A DNA stretch of 64,000 bases from Lingula anatina. Taxonomy: Eukaryota > Brachiopoda > Lingulata > Lingulida > Lingulidae. Location of the stretch: positions 1-64,000 of the forward strand of contig NW_019775893.1 in the NCBI RefSeq assembly GCF_001039355.2. Reading direction: 5' to 3'. Position numbers and translations under genes: made by a program. The notes beneath the pieces are model-generated. The model was not told the origin of the DNA. It made no database searches and worked only from the letters and a program-made list of their open reading frames with translations. Numbering within the stretch: the first letter of the stretch is position 1; every line of letters starts with the position of its first letter. This document shows, piece after piece, positions 25,065 to 37,800 of the stretch.

Positions 25065-27220
25065 ATGTCTGATCGCGAGACTAAGACTGTCAAACCCCCG
25101 GATGCGACTCCGGCTTTTGACGATTCGGATTCCGATGTGTATTCAGACGCCTCCCCAGGACCAAATCCGGATCAAGATCTGGATCCTGAACCGAGTCCAG
25201 GCGAAAAGCCAATCCCGGCCGACTATTACAAAGTGCAAAATCCGGATGCGCCGCCGGATCATGGGGACCACAGTGCAGGTGAGGAAGGACCGGATCCGGA
25301 TTTAGATCCCCCTCTCCCGCCTCCTGTAGCATGGTCAAGGTCTTTTGACGATGTTTTCTCCTTTGTGGGAGGACTGGGCAGATACCAGCTACGAGTTCTA
25401 TTTCTTCTGTGGCCGGCTGGATTGCTGATAGTGCTCTCTCTGGACAATATCGTTTTCTTGGAGCTCACGCCAAAACACAGGTGGGTTGATGAGAGCTAGA
25501 TGTGTGAATATTTTTAGTTTTTAGGGTGACGGCAGCTCAAAGTGCCTTATTTTTCTTCAACCACTTGTTAGAATACTGTATGCGGAATTTTTGCTCAATT
25601 ACATGCATCTTTTTTCTTTTTCTTTAAAGACGATCTGGGCTTTTATTCCAAATACAGACATCTTCTTAAGATAAAACATGTTATACCCCTTCTCGAAAGT
25701 CACATATGTGGGCGAAATAACGATAAAATTGCAGGGAAATATTCTTTAAGACGCGTACGTGAATCCGTAAGTAGATTAGTAAAGAAGAGAAAAGAATTTT
25801 ATTTGCCACCAGTCACCACTCGAAGAACTCTGTTAGAATCCTTTTATAGTATTCTGATTTTTTCGTGTATAGAAATTTGAATTCTTCAATAATTTATCCA
25901 TGCTCTTTGCAGCTAATGTGTTTTGTACGTGTTTACTAAACTGGTGGTATTATGGCATACAGTGTATAAAGATAGAGAGAATCGTTTCAGTGATCTCGTA
26001 TTCTGGCCATTTTATACACATTTCACACACGAGGTTTGTGGTTGACCACAGTTATAAGATACACCCTGGATTTCGCTGCCTTTTTTTACGCCAACTTCAC
26101 TCTATAACAAGGATGTCATTTCCAATGGCAAATAGCTAGGATATGGTGATTGTAAATCAGAGGAGAGTTTCTGATAGAATGAAACTCGTGGTGCTTCTAG
26201 AGGACTAGACCTATAGAAAGGTTCCTTGGCTGCATATCCAGTTCTGCGTGAAAATACACATTAAATTAATGGTACTAAACATTGTCATTTGTGATAATGA
26301 CAGAATTAATTGCCAATTAATTAATTTGTCATATTTTTCTTTTATATTTTATGACCGCTCCTGCCATAGACGATTATGTGAATCTGAATTTATTTAAGAA
26401 TTATAAACCTTTACAATTACGGTATAAACCAGTGAGTTAAAATAATTGAAATTTAAATAAATAAAGTAAACTCTATACAATATAGAGCATTTAGGTATAA
26501 ATAGCCGTCTATTTTTGTTATTCAGATGTCGTCTGCCCGGTTTGCCCAATGACACATATGCCATCCAAGGCCCATGGCACGAGGCGCTCGTGAAGAAGAC
26601 CATCCCAGTGACCTCTAGTGGCGAGTACGACAGTTGCAATATGAATCTGGAAGGTGATGGTGTAGTGGCGTGTAACAACTGGGTTTATGACGAAGCTTTT
26701 TTCACACAGACTTATACTACAAGGGTATGTATTCAGACTCGTTCAACCCTCCCCTGCACAGTCTAATGATGGAAACGGCGTGTTTTTGTCACGATAATGG
26801 ACTACGTTTTTTTTTTCTTTTTTAAGGTGGAGCATTTAGCGCGAAGAAGTAAAGCAAGCAAACAAAATAAACAACAAACAAAAATGTATAGGGTGTTCCA
26901 CATAATGTTTTACTTTTCTATAGGTTCTGAAGAATCTACCAAAATGTGATGTCACAGACGGATGAACATTCCATTCCATTCCATTGTCTCGCCCATTAAA
27001 AAAAACAATTATTCAATTAAAACTATCCACATTTTCCTTGAATAAACTTTAAATATGTCAAAATTTCTTGAATAAACTTTGAATATTCCCTACTTTTCCA
27101 GTTCAACTTGGTATGTGCCCAAGACTACATCGTGTCCTTAACAACGATGACGTTTTTCCTGGGAGCATTCTGTGGTTCCATACTGTCTGGGTACTTGGCT
27201 GACAGGTGAGGCTGAGATAG

Positions 27221-27316
<96 letters not shown>

Positions 27317-30300
27317 AACTGTGTCCGTCATAACACAGAACTATATATTTATATTTCCTTAATAACACAATAATTATAATCCCAACATATTTTATCAAAC
27401 CGTCATTAAATAGTATTACATCTTATTAAATGTAATTTCATTCAAACGTCTTTACTGCTTAAATTTCAGATTTGGCAGGAAACCAGTCCTGATGGCAAAT
27501 ATACTGATATTTGGAATCGTCGGTTTTACCTCAGTGTTCATACCTTCGTGGGAGTGGTATATAGGAATTCGCTTTATCTTAGGGGCAGTTACCATGGGGA
27601 CTGTTCCAGAAACATTAGGTAAACGCTTTGGCTTACACACGCGTGAAAGGCAATATAATGGATTTCTAAAAAATTAACACACAAAAAACACATCTGTTTA
27701 CTTAAAATGTGATCTTTACTGTAGTTTTTTGGCAGTCCAAAGTAAATAGTTACATAAAACTTATTGTTCGTGTGTTCGTTTGTTTTATTGATTGTACTAT
27801 CTTGATTTTGTTTCAGCACTCGAACTCGTAAGCCCCGCTAAACGGATGCTGGTTGGGAGTCTCATGCACGTGTTTTTCATCTTTGGTGGCCCTCTACTGG
27901 CTGGACTCGCCGCCATCACAAGAAACTGGCAATATTTAGAAATTGTCTGTGCTGCACCGGCGTTCCTTATCCTATGGTTGTTTTGGTATGTTGTGTTTAA
28001 TTAATCTCACGAATAAATATGTGAATGTAATGGAACGTTTTAGATTAAATCAAACGTTTTATTTTGACCAAAAAAAGGACATTTGTCTATTAACAAAATA
28101 ATTAGTTTGGCTTATTTTTATTTGTCTTCCATTCTTCTTTTCTAAAAGTTGAGAGTTGATAGAATATTTTTAGAACTGGCATTCAAGATATTGAGTTTCA
28201 TTTTTAGCTATATTCCCGAGTCTCCCCGATGGCTTCTCACCGCAGGGCGGCGCCAAGAGGCTGACCGAATATTACGTCACATGGCGCGTGTCAATAGCCG
28301 AGCTGTCAGCGAGAAGATCCTTGAAGAGGTGGAGGCGAGCGCTGAGACTAAGGGTGGAGGAGCATTCCCGTGGAAGGAAATGAGACAGTCTCCAAAACTA
28401 CTGCAGTATCTTGCGGTGATAGGTGTTATATGGTAGGCTCCTAATATAGTCGGTTTTTGTTTCATTATTTAATGAGTTGCTTAAACAATTGAAAGGATTT
28501 GAGACTAAAAACTGGAAACGGGCATGAATGCATAGAAATGCGCTTCACTTCCAAAAAAAAATAAAAAAAATAAAAAAATAAATAAATAAATAAATATAAC
28601 TTACGCCTTTCTAACCCATGCTTTTCCCCTCCAGGTTACTGCTAAACCTTGTCCACTATGGCCTGATCTTCAACTTGGTGAACATTCCGGGCAACATATT
28701 CTTGAATTTCTTCCTGTACACTCTTTTGGACATCCCGGGCTTCGCCATGGCGTTTACTGTGAACCTGTACGGCAGAGAGACGCCGTTCGTGGGCTTAACT
28801 CTCGTCGGTGGCATGGTTTTACTTACCTGTGTCTTTGTAGATTTGTTCGTGCCAAGTGAGTGTGATTTCTTTCCTTTTTTTTTTTTTGGCTTGACCGTCA
28901 GTCTGTAAAACTCCAGGTGATACGAAACTTGGAATAGTATGACTGGCAGTCGAGCGGCACGTTTACACTATGTAATAGTTTTTTTTTCGATCCCAGAAGA
29001 CCACGATATGATTGCTGATGTTATTTTGTTATTATAAATAAAATAAACGATTCGAAGCAGTTTATTTTTAGGATTTTGGTCATTCATTTATTGATTAATG
29101 AACTAATTGCAGATGCATGACAGCATATTGTCTAACAATTTGATAAATAGAAGAACATTTTACATCTTTCAGTGATAACTTTTTTTCATAATTATTCCAG
29201 GTAACATTTCCATGTATTTAATTATTGGATTATCATCGGGTGCCAGACTCTCTGTATCCGCCGCCTACACCATCATAGCGCTATGGAGTGAAGAGATCTT
29301 CCCTACCGTTATACGGAACTTCTGTATGGGACTGGTTAGCTTTGCTGCTAGTATTGGAGCTATGGCGGCGCCATTTATATCGGTAAGTGTGTGCTTAAGT
29401 GCGTGTGTGTGGGTGTACGTGTTGCACGTTTGCGTGCGTGGTGGTACGGTGAAGAGGGGGGGGGTATTTATAAATGCATGAGTATTTGCGGCGTGTCCGC
29501 GTATCGAGTGTGCATAAAAAAGTCCATAAATCTAGCTATTAGAGCATCCCTCGATCTGCAAAATGGGACCTTTTGGTTTACGTTTTGAAAAAAAAAAATT
29601 ATCGGTATCCCCACATAAAAAAATTGGAACAAGAAATTATTTTGTTTCCAGCGGGGTGTGTTCTCAAAGGCTCTGGCTAACGGCTCCATGGTGTTGGGTC
29701 TATATGGGACTGGGATGGTTGTAGCTGGGATACTGGCCACCTTATTCCTCCCAGAGACAGCCTACAGGAAACTACCCGATACTATAAAGGAGGCAGAAAA
29801 CTTGTACGTATTGCAACTGTTTCTTTTTTCTGTTTAATAAAAATGCTTAGTTTGGTTATTTTTTTACCATCACGAATGATACTGGTCTGCAAAAAATTGA
29901 GATCCTTTCAATAACGAGAGAGAAAGACTGTGGTCTAAACACGTTACTGCTGCTGCCGTTCCGCCCAAGGGCAAAGGATGATGGTGACGATTATTACGTT
30001 TTTAGAGTAAGATGACTTATGTCATACATTGGCTGGATAATTACTGCTTTTAATTATTATTTCTTCCTTTTTTCATTCACCCTCACCCTCTCTTAATGAC
30101 CGTGTTACTCCTTTTCACTATTTTTCTTTCATTTTTGTTAGACTCATGATATATACAGTGTATTTTGAAATATATTTTCAACTTGAAGCGACACTTAGAT
30201 GCTGTTCTCGAATTTTAAAATGCAAATAGGGGTTTACTCTCAGGTCTACTGTGCAATTTAGGACTTTCTTTAAAGGCATCTTTAAAGGACATGCAAAAAC

Positions 30301-30524
30301 AGTTGGCCGTTTTGATTCGCACACTTTTGTATTGTTTTAGCGGCTTGTACTCTTCGCCGGCCGAAAACGACGAGAAGATGTTAGACGCGGAGGATGAAGA
30401 TGAAAAACAACCAGTGGTACCTAGAAGAAAGAGATCCTTTATAGAAATGAAAGAATCAAACACGAAGAATTACAATACTATAGCATCATATCCGCAACCC
30501 AGTGCAAAGAACCTGGATGGCTGA
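25065..30524 (+). CDS. SLC22-family organic ion transporter (10 exons)
   Basis: Major-facilitator carrier for organic cations, anions or zwitterions at the plasma membrane. Exons: 25065-25480, 26526-26724, 27102-27205, 27470-27618, 27817-27985, 28208-28432, 28635-28855, 29201-29382, 29652-29803, 30341-30524. All phases fit: 2001 nt, 666 residues. The protein has an acidic, proline-rich N-terminal extension (1-90), then SFDDVFSFVGGLGRYQ and TM1 (about 108-133). A large loop follows in exon 2, with an N-glycosylation site N147-D-T. Next come the family motif GYLADRFGRK (235-244), ESPRWLL (350-356), the second-half motif around YGRETPF (465-471), FPTVIRN (528-534), and a last TM ending in FLPET. 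The tail is charged and contains RRKRS. At the TM11 position where OCTs usually have D and OATs/OCTNs R, this protein has S545. The substrate cannot be deduced. AATAAA at 31218-31223. The typical SLC22 length is near 550, and the excess lies mostly in the N-terminus. Confidence 0.92.
27223..27312. repeat. Compound (TC)n(TG)n(GA)n microsatellite
   Basis: Begins 17 bp after the donor of transporter exon 3. The (TC)n and (GA)n blocks are complementary, so transcript or single strand could fold into a hairpin with a (TG)n loop. Confidence 0.9.
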
Positions 30525-33377
30525 AAAAGGGACTCTTTCTTGAGCGGAAATATACATGTACTTATTTTGATGTTACTTTTAACAAAGGGCGGCTATTCCT
30601 TTTATGCGTAGTGTGAATTATGTGGAAGCGTTTTTTTTTCACTCCTTCAAACATCTTAAATTTAAATATTTGTGACCAAGAACAGCCAAATCAGCAACCA
30701 TCTTATTTTTTTTGATAAAGAATTTCATGAGTTGGTTATAAATGTTGCATGGTTTAATTTTTTTTTCAACAGTAGAAATGTTGAATACGAAACCGCTGGT
30801 TGTTCGGGGCTTCGAAAACCAGTGACAAAAGTGAAATATAAAGTGCAATACCAAACTAGTTGATATTTATTCAAGGCATTGGGAGCGAATTATTGGCGTA
30901 AAATTCTCCGTGACAACGAATATCGACGTTACACTGTACCTTTCACCCCTCGCTCAAAACTCTGTATCCTAATGCTATTTTATGACTTCGTTCAGATCGA
31001 TTGCAATTCATTTAACTTCCCTCGATATAAAGAGCATGTTGGATCCGACTCACAAAGTTGCATTTTTCATTAAACACGGGCGAAAATTCAAAGCTCGTAT
31101 CCCCATCAAATTAAATAGAAATCCATGACAATATACCTTTAAGTGATATACACCGTCACTTATACGAAAAAAAACAAAATTTATATTGGAATGTAGAAGC
31201 CTGTGTATTTTGCCTTAAATAAAATTGTTGCACAATGAGTTAGTCTGCCAAGTTCACTTGAGATCAAATATGGACATTTTTAAAATTGAAAAAGGTGCCT
31301 ACTATCTCCAAAAGGGTACCAAAATGGGAAACTAAACCTTGAACTCCAGCATATGCCAGAGTGGAACTATTATGCTAAAAACAAACGATAAAATCTTAAA
31401 ACTGCAGACCACAAATCTCACAGGCGTGCTTCTTTCAAGCAGTAAAACGCCCATAACATCGAGGCCACTTCAAATATCCTTTTTTTTGAAATGATTATAC
31501 CATGAAGAGCAATTAGCTTGCGGTTGGTTGTACATGCCACTTACTATTATTTGAAAAATATTTTCCAGTAATAACTCTTTAAAATTATTTAAATAATTCA
31601 CAAAAGCTTTTATACAATGGGTAATCACGAAAATCATACGGCCTACAAATGTACATACATTACTATATTCTCTTAAAAAAGTGGACTTACTGCGATAAAG
31701 AAAGATGTATTATCAAAAACAATTATTCTTTCTAACCATATAAAAAGTCGCCATCTGGTTTTCATTAACAAAATATTTCACAAAATCTGCGTCCCTTTCT
31801 TTGGGATATCGTAATTACATTTTTTTATACAATAAAAACACAAAGCAAACAAGAAAATATACTATTGACCATTACCAAAGAAGCACCAAACAACTTACAC
31901 GTTCACAACGACAGCACCAATATTTCTGACAACAAATTCTCCTATATACTCAAACACAAGTAACAACATTTGCATTGTTTTTACGCATCACACTCTGCTC
32001 TTTTTACACAATCCTTGTAAAAATATTATTTTACTGTCCCTATTCACAGACACTCACTAAAATCAGATTGAGTTATGAGATAGTAATTAAGTTTACCACT
32101 GAAAGATCAGGGAATTATACCTATGATATAATTCCCTGGAAACATACCCAAGTCTAGTTGAAACTATAATTTACAAAAGCACAAGTAGCCTGCTGGCTTC
32201 CCATTCCTTGCCAAACTATTTGTTAATTTTTTCAAAGAAGATTCAGTTTTCTGGCATATTTATCAATATTTTTACCTTTCCCTAATATAATTTTATTGTA
32301 AGTTATTAAAACATATATTGCACCCTTACCTAGTAGTGTTGTTAATGTTTGTATAAACTTTTTAAAAAAAAAAAAGGATAAGAAAGATTATCAAAATTTA
32401 AACTATTTTGGTTTCAACCACAAAGTCCCCTAAAACTTAAAATGATAGCCAGAACTTAATGCCTAATACTAAATTATGTGTCTAATGGGTCAAGTGATAT
32501 TGGGATGTTTTAATCCATACTCTTAAGGTAAATGCACAAAGAAATGAAAAACATTATAGGAAATAAAAACATGCAAACAAATAATGAGCAAATGAAGCGT
32601 ACACTGACTGGCGACCTCACTGCAATATAGGACGCAATATACGTTCTAGCTACAATTAATGAAAACCAGGAAAAAATAAGTTTCCCATAATGCAGCAGTG
32701 GCAACATCTTGAATGGAATGCGTTTGGTGTGAAAAACACTGCATAATACATTGCACTAGAAGTGACAGACATTCTGTCAAGCTAAACTGCATATATTCAA
32801 AATCTTATTTTTAAGTCAAATCTTAAAACCAAAAACAACATTTATGAAGACCAGCTTCATAATCCACCAGTGGCCTTACATTTAGCACCACAGCAAATAA
32901 CCTACTAAAGCCAAAGACCACTCACACTCAAGGGACATGACCTTTATATTGAAATGACTATAAAAACCTAGCATAAAAATTTCTTGGATGCATAGCACCT
33001 TTCATCAAAACTGTGATCTTGTTTTCTTCATTTTTCTCCTCATTTTTTCTTCAGTGTAATGAAAGTTTATAACTTACAGCTTTTCTGCAAACAATTGCTC
33101 TTGAAATTGCAGTGTTTTCTAATAGAGACCTGCTACCATATCAGTTTTATTGTGGTAGAGATAACTCTAGTAAAATTGAATAAAAATCTAATTTCCATGT
33201 AAAAGAAGACAGAGATTTTCTGCTGAGGAATGGACAAATAAGATGGAGTTAACATTTCATAATCTGCGCGAATTCTTCATCCTCAAAAGGATCAAAAATG
33301 TGTGCAAATAATCTTCCTGTGCGTCAATTATATGTGATCATCAAAATTCACCGGTGTCTATAAATACCCACATGTCA
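30525..33377. other. Convergent 3' regions of the transporter and SNX16
   Basis: The two genes are tail to tail. AATAAA at 31218-31223 can serve the transporter, and TTTATT at 33146-33151 (AATAAA on the - strand) can serve SNX16. No further coding exon was seen. Confidence 0.5.
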
Positions 33378-34826
33378 TTATGAGAACAAAACTTCATGTT
33401 TCACTAGGGAGCCCGTATCTTCACTTTTTAGGGGTTTCCTTTTGGTCTGACTGTGGTATGAAACACCCGCAGTATGTTCCGTGTCTTGGATTTTTTTGTC
33501 TGTGTCATTAGGTACCAAAGACATTGTGACGGATTCGAGTTTCTTCTCCAACTCTGGTATGTCTCCCAGCTCAGCAGGAGTGGGAAATCTAGAACTGGAA
33601 CGAAAAAAATTCGGGTCAATAGTGAGTTGTGATAATGCAACATATTCTGATGGTAAAAAAATTTTCTGTTCCATAAAATCAAAATAAAACACATTTTAAG
33701 ATAACTACTTTCGATAATAATAAATTGATTCAAGATGCAGACATTTTCCATGCAAACTTCATATTTACGTAAAAAAGGAAACTGTGAAAAGCATGCTTAG
33801 TATGTCTGAACAACTTCCAAAACCCATTCACATTTTACTGAAACCATTCATTTGTGCAGGCGAAATACTATGTGGTCTAATAAACATGACATCATAGTAA
33901 TACAGAAGTTACCTGCCCAGCAATAGACCACCAGACTAAAAAAGATGTTATATTATACAAACAGCTACACCAAATAAAGCTAAATTGACCAGTTGTGCAT
34001 TGGCAACTTTTACAATTACCAGGAAGTTGCTATTAGGCCATTTTTCATGTCTTACTTGTCTTTGGTTGCTTTCGTGTCACACTCCTCCTGGTCCACCTCA
34101 GTGCACGAATTCCTGTCGCACTCTGCTAATGACAACATGCTCTCACGCATCGATGTAGGGGAAACTGTGCGACGCCTGTTCTTTTCTCTTTCACGGCTGA
34201 AAGTATGAATGAGAGCTGTACATAGCATTCTAACAAAGGATCAGTTTTTTTTTCCATACAACCAGATGAAAAATTTCAAAATTATGTGATATTTCAAGGC
34301 AGTTATGAGACATAATATATTTTGTGTGTTTATTATTATAGAAATATGGCTATACTGTGTCATACCTCTCACAGTCAAGCATATCACTTTATATCAAATC
34401 TGTTTCCTATTCAATATTCAACAAGTCTTAAAGCTAACTTATCATATCAAAGTATTTAAAGTAAACATCCAAGAGATACCTTATGAGATTTAATAAATTA
34501 TCCCAGTGGGAAATTATGCCAATACTATTACAAGTGGAAGATAGTGGAATGAGTGCTTTATGAAGAGGCAGGCTTGTAGCCAGCAAATTCAAGGGGGAGG
34601 GGTGTCATTTTCTTTTCCTGAAAAAGTAAATCTCTTTTACTATAAAATCTATGCATATTCATAGAACCTACATCAAACTTCGTTTCACAGTGACCTTTTT
34701 CCAACTAACAGTGTTTTTGTTGAAAACCCCTGACCCTCGCCCACTCCCTTAAAGACCTGATAGGTTAGATGCGAGATGTTTTATAACAGCCATCTATTAC
34801 TTGTGTATCAAAACCAGTACTTGAGT

Positions 34827-34890
<64 letters not shown>

Positions 34891-37800
34891 ATGGTATATA
34901 AATCTGTCATAAAATCAAACATGCAAATTTATTTTAAAATTATCAAATAGTAGAGTTGGGATTTTGAAGGCCTTTTAGTGTTGAAGGCTCAGTGCTCAGA
35001 TTAGACAGACATCCCACTAAACATGGTCAAACTGAAAAAAAATGCAATTGTGTGTTTGTTCATGCATTTTGCCCAACTGATTGTGCAACAAAAGCATCTG
35101 TATGTTTGCCAATTAACTTCATGGTTTGTGCAGAATCAGAACTAATACAGCAGTAAACTTGACAACTGATTTAAAAAGTCTAGATCTGTGCCATCAATGC
35201 TTGCTCTAGCCAAAGTGCCAGGAAAATTGAAACCTGGCCTTTTAATTTTGTTCAATTGTCCTGTTACTGTCCACAACTTCTTCTTAGAGTCAGGAAAAGC
35301 GTAGACTTCAGTCTCTAGAACTAAAATGGTTACCCTATTTCCAATCTAGAACAGTCCCCTCATGAAGTTAAAGATTATTTACAAGAAATCTGAATTAATC
35401 ACTCGGGGTTATCACAGAGAAGATGATAGCCCCAACCAGGCCATCAAGGTGGGTATGGCATAAGACTCCGTTATCACATTTTCAGGCACAAGTACCACCT
35501 TGTAGAAGCTCCTCAATCCAGGCACCACTGGTGCTCAACCTCAGCTTACAATTACTGATCTATGGTAACATTGAGCAAAATATAAAATAAAATAAAATAA
35601 AATAAAATAAAAGTAAAAATAAACTAAATGAATAAATAAATGATTAATCCATAATGCGTACTTCATTTCATTCATAATTTCTAGATTGGATGACTGGAAA
35701 ATTTTTGAACATCCAAGTATTTGCTCTTTGTCAGTATTTTTACATTACACCTTTAAATGCCAATATTTAAGGGGTGATTACAATGTTTGAAATTTGTTAC
35801 TAGATAAATAAAAATGTGATGATCAAACCTAATCAAGAAACTCTTGTCTTCTAGGTATATCTAATCATATGTAAACTATGGCTGAACTATGAAGTCAAAT
35901 ATTAGACCATTCCAAGAAAGTGTCCTGGATTCTTCTATTAGTCTTTCATATTACTCAAGGCAATTAATAAGCGAAAAATCAATAAGAAAAGAAGATAACT
36001 GTGTATGATAAAAACTATATAAGCCCTGCACCATTTGATGGAATAAGGAAAAATAATTAAAAAATGGATGTTATTACGTGTTGTGACCTTGGATTTTTTG
36101 TTGAACCTTCCTACAGTGGCAATATAATGCATTCTAAATATGGGCCACACATGTACGCTTTTTCTTTTCCGAATAACTTCTGTTAATAACTTCAGTAGAA
36201 ACATATTCTGCACTTTATACAAGCATTTTAATGGTTAACTTAACTGGTGTAATTAAGCTAATTGTACAAGGTGTAAGAGAGGCAGATAAATGAAAAAAAT
36301 TGAACATTGAGCGATCAGGTCCATTGCCCAGTGGCGAGGAAAACTACCCCCTCCAAGGCTAAGGGGGTCAAAACCTCACCCCTTGGGGCAGCTTTATCTG
36401 TGACACAAATATGGGGAGAATTTTAGACAAGACACGAGGCTCTTCTGTTTCAACCTAGCTAGCTACAGACTTGGATATGGTATGGAGACACTCTTCAGTC
36501 TATTATTTTAACAGTACAATTCCATCCTATAATCCTCTCCTACCACATGGAATAGCTATAGGTCCTCATTTCCGAGTCTAAATTCATCATTAATTGGCAC
36601 TTCCTATATTACGTGAAACGGCATGAGCTATTAAGGCTTTCTAGTTTGACTTTCCAGGGTTACATGATAATGTACTTCAATATGCAGCAGAGAACTAGAA
36701 ACAAAGACATCATCCAACTATGAATCATAGACATCGGTGTATTTTACATGACATCTAGGCATTAAATATCAGTATCAGCAGACAAAGATGCAGGTTAAAC
36801 TGAAATAGTCATGTTTAACTTCACATCAGGATAAATTATGCACTGTTGAAGAAGAGTTTCAACCTTATATTTGAATTTACATGTATGTATATTATAATTA
36901 AATGTAACCCAGCTCATCTCTGATTTTGGAGCGAAGTCAGTGATAAATTCAGCTAATTTATAAAGCTGAGATATTAAAAGTGCAATAAAGCGATGGTTAA
37001 ACAAGCCAGTGTACAAGTACATGTTAATAAGATTAATATAACGGCAATGCATTAGTATCTTCAAGCTTCAAGTGTCAGCATGAAGGCAAAGCTGTTATAA
37101 TGTCAAAGCTACTTCACAAACACATTTCAAACTGTAACACACATTTTGCCAGAGAAAAACTATGATAACAGCCAAGTGTTCAACAAATCAATTCAGGGGC
37201 TCCATTGCAATTCATGCATGCTACAATGGATGTTATACACAATGAATAAATTCAAAATTTTTTAAAAGGATGAAGGATTGTACAAGTTGGTGTATCACTT
37301 TGCTCTTAGATCACATAGATTTAACTTTTACTCAGTCGAGAACAGCAATTAGTCAAATAATTTTTTGTGACAAGAAACTTGTTGCATCTGTAGTATATTT
37401 TCCTGGTAAATTTTGAAATTAATTAAGTACTAGAATGACTACAATTACTTCTCATAAAGAATCAATTTTTTTATTACTCAAAAGTCTGAATGGGCAAGTG
37501 CTCTTGAAATGAACATAATTTGCTTTATTTGATTATTTAAATATTGCTGTGCATTGTGAATCCCTACCTTGATACACACACATATATATACATATATATG
37601 TCATTCTGCGGGCAGGTGATTGGTTTTATTGTATTTCCTCTGGTTAAAGATTTGAAATTAATTAAACCCTGGTACTGGGGCTGCGGAGCCAAATTTTATA
37701 TTTTGGTTATCACCACATGGTCTATTTAGAAAGGGTGAAGAAAATTTACAACTATGCCTTCTAATAGGCAACATTAAACCCAAGTAAAAGAAAAAGAGAA

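Noticed and set aside
34056-34208. Plus-strand reading of the SNX16 linker exon region
   Set aside because: The same DNA is explained by a - strand exon with good borders and matching phase on both sides.
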